A stretch of 64,000 bases of DNA, taken from the NCBI RefSeq assembly GCF_001308015.1, contig NZ_LGYH01000007.1:95013-159012 (forward strand), in the 5' to 3' direction. Origin of the DNA: Neisseria sp. 83E34. GTDB lineage: Bacteria > Pseudomonadota > Gammaproteobacteria > Burkholderiales > Neisseriaceae. This document shows, one piece after another, positions 36,801 through 45,193 of the stretch; positions within the stretch are counted from its first letter, which is position 1, and every line of letters starts with the position of its first letter. Under the pieces are notes generated by a model. It made no database searches. It saw only the letters and a program-made list of their open reading frames with translations, and was not told where the DNA came from. Position numbers and translations under genes: made by a program.

Positions 36801-37614
36801 TAGTGAACAATGTTTAATTATGTCTAATGTATGGATTCTTTATTCCGAGAAAAAATGGCAAGAGTTGTGTGATTTTCTTACAAGAATGTTACCCTGTTTT
36901 AATACAAAAGACTTGATCGAATATAAGCCCCAATTACTGCTGGCATATGCTCAGCTACGTGCAGATTGTTTATCTGAGGCACATCAAACCCTGTTGGCTT
37001 ATGAGAGACACACTTCTGATGACTGGGAATGCCGCTTAATAATTGCACATCTGTCTTTTGTGAAAAAAAACTACACAGCCACAATAAAACAATTGAAGCA
37101 GGGATTTAAAAAACAATATGAATACATTCCAGCCACAACACTGCCAATTTTATTGGAATCTCTAGAAAAAACGGACAATCACGAAGAGCTAAAACAAGTA
37201 TTAAGCATTGCTTGTCAACGCATACCCAACCATTTTTCTGTTTTAAGAACCAACATTAAACTATGGGAAAAAGAGAAAAACTGGTTAAAAATTCTGCACG
37301 CAACACAATCTGTTCATGAAACAGATTCAATAGAAATAATTTATCCTGCCATATTGGCTAGATACAGATTAGGCTTATTGGAAGAAGCTTATAATACTGC
37401 GCCCAGACCAACCAGCCAGCACCATTATCAATATTGGGTACTAATTGCAGAACTATCCATGTTGCTAAAAGACTACACCATAACAGAATACTGTTATCAG
37501 CATATGATTGCCTTATTTCCAGACATACAATCAGAAGAAAATTGGCGTAAATTGCATGATTTAAGAGAACGTCAGGCTTCTTATACGTATTTATTGAATC
37601 ATACAAAGCAATAA
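33823..37614 (+). CDS. GT2-TagF-TPR capsule polymerase
   Basis: A 1263-residue multidomain enzyme. Residues 1-25 carry the basic-hydrophobic motif RKFRKLLRDPQLFFKDMYFK. Residues 43-330 are a GT2 domain (TIVTAIYNVEKYL, CVDDGSTDNS, FIDPDD at 131-136). About 560-850 is a CDP-glycerol-type phosphotransferase domain: FLQHGVTQ (about 588), GFPRHDKLL, PTWRS, APHANIEPY, then MITDYSSVAFEMAFLGKT (about 755). About 880-1263 is helical, TPR-like. This matches the TagF-like polymerases that make teichoic-acid-like capsules in Actinobacillus, Haemophilus and meningococcal serogroups H and Z. The expected product is a glycosyl-polyol phosphate polymer; the sugar is unknown. No CDP-glycerol synthase gene is nearby. 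Confidence 0.87.
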   Translation: MSQINRKFRKLLRDPQLFFKDMYFKHSTRAKKFLPIKYTGNYDYTIVTAIYNVEKYLDDFFDSITKQSLFFKKHIQIICVDDGSTDNSAKIINNWQRKFPNNIQYIYKENGGQSSARNLGLEYTTTEWVTFIDPDDFINTDYFKIVDTEIANNPNTQMVVSNLIFFIETNNSYKDTHSLRYRFNKKVNKVEITNLENNINLSVASSFFRTQYIKQFNLLFDHKVKPNFEDGKFIADYLLNQTYGFALFLKDAHYFYRKRGDQSSTLNKAWQSAEKFFDVLKYGYIPMLEDFKSKQGHIPTYIQRTVLYDAAWYIDYLLNQDGRTSFLTEEQKEVFHLLWKDIFTYIDTKTILDFNLAGTWFLYRVIFLEYFKQQEMPYQFAYIENIDKDQQSFLLSFYSYKKPYEQILLDTQSIAPVSAKTVTYTITGKPVAYERRLWISYKEATNNQKFHLLLGNKPVKISILGSRHNNGVSADTIISSFSPSAEYQTGRSDIWIIMDRDIQADDNGEHFYRYVQQYHPEQQIFFALNKDSHDWNRLSKDGFNLLEFGSAGFEAKLKIASKLISSHADEYFDNYFKDHYQYSKKYIFLQHGVTQNNISCWLNRKKNIKCMVTATIPEYHSIADDLSPYKLSNKEVALTGFPRHDKLLAGNQTNTRTILIMPTWRSSIVGEATGQGNVRKLNKNFMNTTYAKHWCQFLNSRALKEIVEKYNYQLVFAPHANIEPYLTLMNIPNYIQIWKAATGNIQSLFQTSTFMITDYSSVAFEMAFLGKTVLYYQFDKEEVFSGGHITQSGYFKYDQHGFGPVSETEDQLCNDILEVLENEGRPYEPYLSRIEKTFAFRDQNNCKRVYNAIKALDIPKQHTKTEIVEQYINSSIQHQAWNSVLDLCNSLASDNYENPAFLEETQFLALFKTGNFIELKELLKFSKHALKTTISYWQAKLYTVQSEWENAIKTLSSMSIRNNFTILLLIECHARLHNTTAIKQLIEEYDQNVSEQCLIMSNVWILYSEKKWQELCDFLTRMLPCFNTKDLIEYKPQLLLAYAQLRADCLSEAHQTLLAYERHTSDDWECRLIIAHLSFVKKNYTATIKQLKQGFKKQYEYIPATTLPILLESLEKTDNHEELKQVLSIACQRIPNHFSVLRTNIKLWEKEKNWLKILHATQSVHETDSIEIIYPAILARYRLGLLEEAYNTAPRPTSQHHYQYWVLIAELSMLLKDYTITEYCYQHMIALFPDIQSEENWRKLHDLRERQASYTYLLNHTKQ

Positions 37615-37697
37615 CAAACAATGTAATGCTCAGCACAATTTATCTAAAATCCAACTCTTTTTGGCCCAATTAATTGCAATGCCATCATTGTACGAAC

Positions 37698-37726
37698 GTG
37701 CCTGTTTGAAAAATTCAGACAGGCAT
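37698..37726. terminator. Decayed uptake-sequence hairpin
   Basis: Left copy GTGCCTGTTTGAA has two changes, right copy is perfect. Probable terminator of the first capsule transcript. Confidence 0.6.
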
Positions 37727-37758
37727 ATTTTTATGTTAACTTTATAACACCAATAAAC

Positions 37759-37773
37759 TATAGCAAATAAATA
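37759..37773 (+). repeat. Solitary Correia-like end
   Basis: TATAGCAAATAAATA, one arm of the variant element without a partner. Confidence 0.4.
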
Positions 37774-38209
37774 ATGAAACCTATGATTACAAAACTGAAT
37801 TCTGATGTGTTACATGACCTACCTTGTTGTTTCTCCACTCTCCAACTTGTCGTCTTGTATGAAATATATATTTCACAGTAAAACAACATAAAACAAAAAC
37901 TAAGAAAATATTAACAAGTTTATTTATACCAAAAAATAAAATAACCACAATAAAAATAAAACTTGCGCAACTATCTTCGCTATATTACAATGCCATAATT
38001 AATTTTGAAAATTTAACAATCTAAATAGTTTTTAGATGAAAATATCTTAAAAGCAACCGATTCTAGAGTTTTCCATATAGACTGCAAGGTGTGCATATGA
38101 CACATCAAAGCTGAAATCTCACAACCAATAAAAAACAAAATTTTAGCAAATTTATTATTTATGCAAATTAAGCTTTATGTATTAACTTGGCTATTAACGG
38201 GGTTATTTA

Positions 38210-40477
38210 ATGTTAGTTCATAATCAAAATGAAAATAAATCCATTTCCTTTAGTGTAGATGTCATTATTCCCGTGAGAACTCGCAAGGAATATGATTTAA
38301 TACCACGCTTACAACATCGTTCCTTATATTCAATTCCATCAAATGTTAATTTTGTAATAGTTGATTACGGCTCTCCTCAAGAAGATAGTGATCTAATAAA
38401 ATCTATATGCGAGCAAAATAATTTTAAATACATTTTTGCCGACACTTCTTGTGAAATGTGGAATGCATCTAAAGCTCGCAATATTGCACTATTAGAATCT
38501 GAAGCAGATTATGTTGTATTTGAAGATATTGATTTAATTTCACACAAAGATTTTTACTCTTGGATTAATACCCAAATTAAATCATTCCTTATTCAAAGAA
38601 ACTGGCCTTTTTTTGTAATTCCAGTTTCATACCTAACAGAAGAAGGATCACAAAATTTAACTGCTCCTTTAACCACAGAAGCATACGATGAACTTGTATC
38701 TGAAATATTTAATGCAACCGATTCAGATATGATTGAGTTCCATGCCCCTGCTTCATCCTATTTAGTTTGCTCTCGTGAACACGCATTGTTTGTTGGGGGA
38801 TATGACGATTCATTTGAAGGATGGGGATTTGAAGACTCGGATTTTTGGTTACGCCTTCTGAAAAAATCCAATATAGAAAAGCCGCGTGAATTTTATAAAT
38901 TAGACACCCGTCCATATTCCAATCAAGTACAGTGGAGGGGATGGCGTTCTCTATTTCGAATTTTTGCAGATATTATTGGCCAAAAAGGTATTTACAGTTT
39001 TCATAAATGGCATCCCATTGCAGAGCATCGTTCACCCGCAGTAAGAGAAAAGAACCATCAAATTTTCTTATCAAATACTGCTCGCTATTCAAATGAAAAA
39101 TATGAATTGCCTCCACTTTGGAACCCAAATAAAAAGACGCATCTTTTTCTAACTAAAAACCCTCATTCTTATACTCATGAGGTTTTTAAATTCTTTAACA
39201 ACCCGCTTTTAATAGAAGAAAACAATATTAGTATATTATTTTTAAACAAACTGATTAAAACCTATAATATTGAATCGGTTATATTTAATAACCCTTACGG
39301 CAATCCTAAACGGCAAGCGTTATACCAAGCCTTAAAAACACAAGGCATTCCATGCTATGTTATAGAGCGTGGGGCTTTACCGTGGTCAATCTATATTGAT
39401 CCAAATGGTTTTTGTGCTGAAAGTAATTCATATTCTGAAAACAATTGGCCTACTACATTAACAGAAGAAAATAGACAAAAAACTATTGAATATATTTCCC
39501 ATTTAAGAAGCAGTGGTTCTAGCTTGGAGCCTCAATCATCTCTTATTGGAAAAGATAATCTTAAGCGTAAATTATTTGGAGACTCAAATAATATCAAAAT
39601 ACTTTTTGTAGCTTTACAATCTCCAAGTGATACAACTACAAATTTTTTCTGCGGAAATATTAAAAGCTATGACAACTTCATTAATGAAATTAAAAAGCTG
39701 CCATTCCTTTTAGAAGAAACCGAATGGCGGGTTATATACAAAAATCATCCACTAACTGTAGAGAAAGTCAAAATAGATAATGCCATAAATGTTGATGATT
39801 ACCACATCGGTGACATTTTAGATGCTTGCGATGCAGTTGCACTAATTAATAGTGGTGTAGGCGTATTGGCTGCTGCTTACCAAAAACCCGTTTATTTTTT
39901 CGGCCAGACATTTTATGAATGTAGCGGTTTAAACCAACTCGCTATTGATGCAGTGGATCTTTCTCAAAAATTAACACAACAACCATTTGCTTTTGATAAA
40001 GAGAAATCCCTTAAATTTATTTCTTATTTAATAAATGATTTTTATTCTTTTGCCAAATGGGATAGAAGAGAAAGAAACCATACCAAACTAGCTAAACTAT
40101 CGATATCTGAAAATATTAGATACGAGGTAGTTCGCGTACCAAATAAAGGTGAGAAAGTAATCAACAATACTGCACCTATCAACTTGAGAAACAGTTTTCT
40201 TTTTGATAGGTATCGTTTAGACGATTATATAGAAAGAAATAATGCAAATAAAAAAATTGAAAAACCAACACCTCCCAAACCGGTTGCAAAACCTCAGATG
40301 CAAACACCTCCTCCTCCGAAGAAAATTAATAATGCGAATTTAGACAGAATGGTTCGCCAAGACCAATTAAAGCTTATGTCTCACAAGAGTACTACTTTAA
40401 AAAGAAAACTGAATAAATTAGTCCGTAATCCTAAATTGTTTTTTGCAGATTATTTATTAAAAAGAATAAGTCAATAA
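38210..40477 (+). CDS. GT2 fused to Kdo-transferase-like capsule domain
   Basis: A 755-residue protein with an unusual fusion. Residues 14-260 form a GT-A glycosyltransferase like chondroitin-type polymerases: SVDVIIPVRTRKEYDLIPRL, the FEDIDL metal motif (about 104-109) and GGYDDSFEGWGFEDSDFW. About 300-640 resembles the KpsC/KpsS capsule-linker fold: VIYKNHPLTVEKV, then INSGVGVLAAAYQKPVYFFG with a following GL. The comparable pattern in KpsC is SLTGFEALLRGKTVYCYG. A Pro-rich linker (about 685-705) leads to a C-terminal basic-hydrophobic motif RKLNKLVRNPKLFFADYLLK. It may attach or extend sugars on the poly-Kdo linker. Confidence 0.75.
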   Translation: MLVHNQNENKSISFSVDVIIPVRTRKEYDLIPRLQHRSLYSIPSNVNFVIVDYGSPQEDSDLIKSICEQNNFKYIFADTSCEMWNASKARNIALLESEADYVVFEDIDLISHKDFYSWINTQIKSFLIQRNWPFFVIPVSYLTEEGSQNLTAPLTTEAYDELVSEIFNATDSDMIEFHAPASSYLVCSREHALFVGGYDDSFEGWGFEDSDFWLRLLKKSNIEKPREFYKLDTRPYSNQVQWRGWRSLFRIFADIIGQKGIYSFHKWHPIAEHRSPAVREKNHQIFLSNTARYSNEKYELPPLWNPNKKTHLFLTKNPHSYTHEVFKFFNNPLLIEENNISILFLNKLIKTYNIESVIFNNPYGNPKRQALYQALKTQGIPCYVIERGALPWSIYIDPNGFCAESNSYSENNWPTTLTEENRQKTIEYISHLRSSGSSLEPQSSLIGKDNLKRKLFGDSNNIKILFVALQSPSDTTTNFFCGNIKSYDNFINEIKKLPFLLEETEWRVIYKNHPLTVEKVKIDNAINVDDYHIGDILDACDAVALINSGVGVLAAAYQKPVYFFGQTFYECSGLNQLAIDAVDLSQKLTQQPFAFDKEKSLKFISYLINDFYSFAKWDRRERNHTKLAKLSISENIRYEVVRVPNKGEKVINNTAPINLRNSFLFDRYRLDDYIERNNANKKIEKPTPPKPVAKPQMQTPPPPKKINNANLDRMVRQDQLKLMSHKSTTLKRKLNKLVRNPKLFFADYLLKRISQ

Positions 40478-40614
40478 ACTAAGTATCATAATCAATTTTC
40501 TTCATAAACTTTATAAATTTATCAGCATCCAAATGGCAGCTATTCAATCTTGCATTGAATAGCTGCAAATAAACTTTGTAAGTAGTTTGGCTTCTATAAT
40601 TAATTACCATAAAA

Positions 40615-41628
40615 ATGACTATTCTCGTTACGGGCGGAACCGGCTTTATCGGTTCACACACAGTGGTTACCTTACTCCAACAAAACCACGATGTTGTTAT
40701 TCTTGACAACTTAAGCAACTCCTCGCCCAATATTCTTTCACGTATTTATACGATAACAAAAAAAGAAACATCTTTTTATCAAGGAGACATTCGCGATCGT
40801 GCATTGCTTCGGCAGATATTTTACAAACACAAAATAGAAACTGTTATGCATTTTGCAGGATTGAAATCAGTAGGAGAAAGCGTCAACAATCCGATTAAAT
40901 ATTATGATAATAATGTTGTCGGTACATTAATCTTAGTAGAAGAAATGGCAGCTGCCGGAATATTTAATATAGTATTTAGCTCTTCTGCAACAATTTATGG
41001 CAATCCAGCTCAAACACCGATTACTGAAACTATGCCTGTTGGCAATACAACCAATCCTTACGGCACTTCAAAATATATGGCTGAACGTGTTTTGGGAGAT
41101 GTCCAAATAGCAGATCCTCGCTGGAGCATAACATTGCTTCGTTATTTTAATCCGATCGGTGCTCATGAAAGCGGCTTGATTGGGGAATATCCGAATGGCA
41201 TTCCTAATAATTTACTCCCCTATGTCTGCCGGGTAGCGGCGGGCAAGCTACCTTGTCTTTCTATCTTTGGTAAAGATTATCCGACTCATGATGGAACAGG
41301 AGTACGCGACTATATTCATGTAATGGATTTAGCTGAAGGACATTTGAAAGCCATGCAAGCTAAGCTAAATTGCTCGGGCGTTCATATTTATAACCTTGGA
41401 ACCGGTAAAGGATATTCAGTTTTAGATGTTGTAAAATGTTTTCAAGCTGTTTCAGGTTTAAACATCCCGTATCAATTCAAACCGCGTCGTTCGGGGGATG
41501 TGGCTGTGTGTTTTGCAGATCCGTCTTACACAAACCAACAGATTAATTGGCAAGCAACTAGAGATTTAAAACAAATGATAACCGATGCTTGGCGATGGCA
41601 ATGTAATAATCCCAATGGCTATGAATGA
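40615..41628 (+). CDS. galE: UDP-glucose 4-epimerase
   Basis: GalE interconverts UDP-glucose and UDP-galactose, supplying galactose for capsule and lipooligosaccharide. 337 residues with the NAD-binding [10 protein letters not shown] (7-16), the Ser/Tyr/Lys catalytic set ([17 protein letters not shown]) and [19 protein letters not shown]. Galactose or its N-acetyl form in the capsule would explain the position next to the synthesis genes; meningococcal capsule loci also carry galE. Base composition returns towards average along the gene. Confidence 0.95.
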   Translation: MTILVTGGTGFIGSHTVVTLLQQNHDVVILDNLSNSSPNILSRIYTITKKETSFYQGDIRDRALLRQIFYKHKIETVMHFAGLKSVGESVNNPIKYYDNNVVGTLILVEEMAAAGIFNIVFSSSATIYGNPAQTPITETMPVGNTTNPYGTSKYMAERVLGDVQIADPRWSITLLRYFNPIGAHESGLIGEYPNGIPNNLLPYVCRVAAGKLPCLSIFGKDYPTHDGTGVRDYIHVMDLAEGHLKAMQAKLNCSGVHIYNLGTGKGYSVLDVVKCFQAVSGLNIPYQFKPRRSGDVAVCFADPSYTNQQINWQATRDLKQMITDAWRWQCNNPNGYE

Positions 41629-41717
41629 TGTGCCATATCATTTTTCAGACAGGCATCTTTACTCAATGCCTGTCTGAAAAAGCTTTAGTAAAAAATTCAC
41701 ATCCAATCCCTCATTAA

Positions 41718-42635
<918 letters not shown>

Positions 42636-42750
42636 TGCCTGTCTGAAAAACTTTCCCTATCAAAATGCGCAGCTGAATCTTTTCTTTTTCTTATAAGGAA
42701 TAGATTCAGCTGCTTAAAATTTTCAAGACCTACTATTTTTCAGACAGGCA
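42636..42750 (+). terminator. Nested terminator after kdsA
   Basis: A forward uptake sequence overlaps the kdsA stop and an inverted copy lies at 42739-42750. Between them a 12-base perfect stem GCAGCTGAATCT / AGATTCAGCTGC (42669-42713) can form a further hairpin. Confidence 0.6.
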
Positions 42751-42836
42751 TTTTTTTCCAAGGAAATATGAAGAAGCTGCATGAAAGCAATTTGGCTATA
42801 TAATAAAACCCACATTTAAGCTAAACAAGATATGCC

Positions 42837-43037
42837 ATGCCGCCGGAAAAAATCTACTACGCAGTAATTATCTTAATTTCCGCCATTTCCATATTACTCA
42901 GCCCGTTTTTTTATGTGCAAACAAAAAAGCGCATCAAAACACGCCATGAGATAAAAAACGATTGGAAAATCATCGCAATCAGCAGCGTGATTATGTTCGT
43001 CGTTTTATTATTAATCTGTCTGGTTTGGTTGGCTTAG
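42837..43037 (+). CDS. Small two-helix membrane protein
   Basis: A 66-residue protein, MPPEKIYYAVIILISAISIL and on, with helices at about 8-26 and 44-65 separated by a basic cytoplasmic-type loop (QTKKRIKTRHEIKNDWK). No family is recognised. The start lacks a clear ribosome site and composition is similar to local intergenic DNA, so it is only a probable gene. Confidence 0.5.
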   Translation: MPPEKIYYAVIILISAISILLSPFFYVQTKKRIKTRHEIKNDWKIIAISSVIMFVVLLLICLVWLA

Positions 43038-43500
43038 CACACAGCATACTTTTATCCGATCATTTATCGAAACATTCCTAATCTACGGCCGACAGTGCTG
43101 ACTTGTCTTAATACCAGTTTATTAGAAATACCCCCACGACTTTTCAGACAGGCATATCCATTTCTTACAAAATAGAATTGTAAACAAACCCAAACAATCC
43201 TATGTCATAAATATCTTCTATTTAAAAATAAAACCGTTTATCTGGAATTTAAACTAACTAAACTAACTATTTATATGCAAAGCTATTTTTATAAGCATGA
43301 GCAAATCCCTTTTACCAAGCCATCCCGACCACACCGGCTGACAAAAAATGTCAGTCAAGATATGTAAATATTTTTCATTAGCTGACAAATTTCGGCACAT
43401 GACCATAAAGCGACAGCGCCAAACCCAAACAACAGATCATAAAAACAAACCACAAAATAAATAAAAATCAAATAGATAAAAACAAATTCCACAATTTTTC
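43038..43500. other. Pilin upstream region
   Basis: No gene. Contains an inverted uptake sequence (43143-43154) and, further right, the GACA/TGTC sites listed separately. AT-rich. Confidence 0.5.
43338..43411 (+). promoter_or_regulatory. Candidate PilR-type activator sites
   Basis: CTGACA at 43338 faces TGTCAG at 43349-43354 as an inverted repeat, with another CTGACA at 43382-43387 and GACA near 43406. They lie about 100-170 bases upstream of the sigma-54 promoter, the usual place for an NtrC-type enhancer-binding protein. PilR in Pseudomonas is reported to bind TGTC-containing sites; equivalence here is inferred. Confidence 0.45.
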
Positions 43501-43506
43501 AAACTT

Positions 43507-43522
43507 TGGCACGCCCATTGCT
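43507..43522 (+). promoter_or_regulatory. Sigma-54 promoter of first pilin gene
   Basis: TGGCACGCCCATTGCT matches the -24/-12 consensus (TGGCAC, then TTGCT, GG and GC ten bases apart) essentially perfectly. It lies 141 bases before the pilin ATG, in the right direction. Confidence 0.85.
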
Positions 43523-43538
43523 AGATACCTCATATCTG

Positions 43539-43563
43539 CGGCAAAACTGGAAACAGTTTGCCG
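43539..43563 (+). other. Hairpin at 5' end of pilin mRNA
   Basis: CGGCAAAACTG and CAGTTTGCCG pair (one bulged A) around the tetraloop GAAA. It begins about 17 bases after the -12 element, so it would sit at the very 5' end of the transcript and may stabilise it. Confidence 0.6.
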
Positions 43564-43662
43564 TAACTGATGAAGTTCCCTTCTTTATTATGGTTTGAAG
43601 AAATTACCAAATACATTGCGGGATAAATTTTTACTACTTGAATAAATATGGAGTTTGAAAGA

Positions 43663-44163
43663 ATGAAAGCTGTACAAAAAGGTTTCACCCTGATTGAATT
43701 GATGATCGTAATCGCCATTATCGGTATCTTGGCTGCGATTGCACTGCCGATGTATCAAAACTATATTGCCCGCTCACAAGTTACCCGTGTTATGGGTGAA
43801 GCCGGCAACCTGAAAACTGTTGTTGAAACTTGTATGCTGAATGGTCGTACTACAGTGGCAAGACTTACAAATACTAATGCAGCTACTGCTTGCGTTATCG
43901 GCGCTACTGGTTCAAGCCTTCTCAATGGAGCCGCACAAACTGGTGAAAATATTCCAGCTGGTACAGGTGTACCTCAGGTAGCAATTACTGGCAACAATAC
44001 TGCAACAATTATTGCAACATTTGGTAACAATGCAGCAGCTACTTTAACTGGTCAACGTGTCCAGTGGGCCCGCGATAATACAGGCACTTGGACCTGCTCT
44101 ACTAATGTTTCAGGAGATTTCCGTCCAGCTGGTTGTACAGCTACATTGACAGCGCAACGATAA
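43663..44163 (+). CDS. pilE: Type IV major pilin candidate
   Basis: A 166-residue prepilin: leader MKAVQKG, cleavage before Phe 8, and the conserved [20 protein letters not shown] helix with Glu 5 of the mature protein, then [15 protein letters not shown]. Four cysteines (about 50, 71, 145, 156) could form two disulfides, the last closing a C-terminal loop. The ATG at 43663 has GGAG nine bases upstream; the ATG five codons earlier does not. Sigma-54 control upstream suits a major pilin subunit. No poly-G/C phase-variation tract is visible, and no silent pilS copies are seen in the window. Confidence 0.93.
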   Translation: MKAVQKGFTLIELMIVIAIIGILAAIALPMYQNYIARSQVTRVMGEAGNLKTVVETCMLNGRTTVARLTNTNAATACVIGATGSSLLNGAAQTGENIPAGTGVPQVAITGNNTATIIATFGNNAAATLTGQRVQWARDNTGTWTCSTNVSGDFRPAGCTATLTAQR

Positions 44164-44206
44164 TAATTTTTAACTATTTTTATTTATTGATATAGTTTTT
44201 AAGCAA

Positions 44207-44242
44207 AAGCGTACTGCATGGTAGGGTGTAGTACGCTTACTT
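44207..44242 (+). terminator. Terminator between pilin genes
   Basis: Stem AAGCGTAC / GTACGCTT with a 16-base loop followed by ACTTT; likely limits read-through from the first pilin to the second. Confidence 0.65.
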
Positions 44243-44342
44243 TAAATAAAGTACATTTTCAAAATTTATTGAAATACTTTTTAATATATCTTTTTTGGCA
44301 TATAAAGAATTTAAAATTAAATTTACTTAAAACGGGGGGAAT

Positions 44343-44840
44343 ATGATTAAAAATAGATACAACTCACTTGGATTTAGTTTAATCGAATTAATGATTGTAT
44401 TAGCCATCATCGGCATACTATCAGCAATCTCAATACCTATATTTCAAAATTATGTAGCAAAGTCCCAACTCACAAGAGTTGTATATGAATTGTCTTCTGC
44501 CAAAGCAGGTATTGATACTATTCTCTCTCAGGGTGGATTTCCTACCGTTGACCCTACTCAAAATAGGCAACCCTATACTAATGGTGCGGTTTATGAATAT
44601 ATCGGTTTAAATGGCAGTAATCCTACTTCCAATATCGTGAGCCTAGCTACAATTACCAATAATGGAAATTCATTTTCCGGACTAGAGGCAACTTTAGGTG
44701 GTGATGTAAGTACCCTATTAACGGGAACAGTTGTTCGTTTAGAACGAAATCCTATGAATGGAACTTGGCAATGCCAAATAATCTTACCTCCAAATACTAA
44801 CAAAACAAACTTACAAATAAATAGTTGTATATTTAGTTGA
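44343..44840 (+). CDS. Second, divergent type IV pilin
   Basis: A 165-residue prepilin with leader MIKNRYNSLG, cleavage before Phe 11, then FSLIELMIVLAIIGILSAIS and QNYVAKSQLTRVVYELSSAK. Downstream sequence differs strongly from the first pilin: Ser/Thr/Asn-rich, with only two cysteines (TWQC and INSC) that could form a C-terminal disulfide loop. Six G residues directly before the ATG (44334-44339) act as the ribosome site. No sigma-54 box precedes it. It may be a minor, alternative or duplicated pilin. Confidence 0.9.
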   Translation: MIKNRYNSLGFSLIELMIVLAIIGILSAISIPIFQNYVAKSQLTRVVYELSSAKAGIDTILSQGGFPTVDPTQNRQPYTNGAVYEYIGLNGSNPTSNIVSLATITNNGNSFSGLEATLGGDVSTLLTGTVVRLERNPMNGTWQCQIILPPNTNKTNLQINSCIFS

Positions 44841-44953
44841 TAATAATACCAAAAACTCAGACAATCTTTGTCTAGTATTAACCTGTTACAATTTATGACA
44901 TAGATATAAGCGTTTGTATGATTATGACACATACCCAATCTTTCTTATTTTTA

Positions 44954-45058
44954 TATAGCCAATCAGCTTAATTTTTGTCACAACGTTTCTGCTCTTTTCG
45001 TACCAACTTATTATCTTATTAACTACTGCCTTGTATCAAAAATTAATTTAATTGACTA
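44954..45058. repeat. Degenerate short Correia-like element
   Basis: 105 bases from TATAGCCAATCAGCTTAATT to TTAATTTAATTGACTA. The end sequences and CTTGTATCAAAAATT resemble the second sub-family (46381-46539), but most of the core has decayed. Confidence 0.5.
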
Positions 45059-45140
45059 CACTCCTACAAAGAACTCTTTTTATTTAATTAATATTAACGA
45101 CCAAACACAGATATAAATATAACAGGATAGATATATGAAA

Positions 45141-45171
45141 ATGCCTGTCTGAAACCTTTTCAGACAGGCAT
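45141..45171. terminator. Uptake-sequence hairpin after argE
   Basis: Convergent pair 23 bases beyond the argE stop. Confidence 0.8.
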
Positions 45172-45193
45172 TTAACAATACTCTCTTATTGCC

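Larger units (their letters stand above)
37615..38209. other. AT-rich gap within capsule synthesis region
   Basis: 595 bases without a believable gene. Contains a decayed uptake-sequence hairpin (37698-37726) and a lone Correia-like end (37759-37773). The rest is very AT-rich and may carry a promoter for the 38210 gene; it could also mark the site of a past insertion or deletion. Confidence 0.55.

Noticed and set aside
37358..37636. Leftward open frame overlapping the end of the large capsule polymerase
   Set aside because: It lies mostly antisense to a strong coding region, has no ribosome site and no recognisable content.
43663..44163. Phase-variation tract or pilS-type silent copies for the first pilin
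   Set aside because: No homopolymer tract of useful length and no partial pilin copies were found in the window.
44288..44310. Sigma-54 promoter for the second pilin
   Set aside because: TTGGCATATAAAGAATTT has the -24 GG but lacks the -12 GC at the right spacing.
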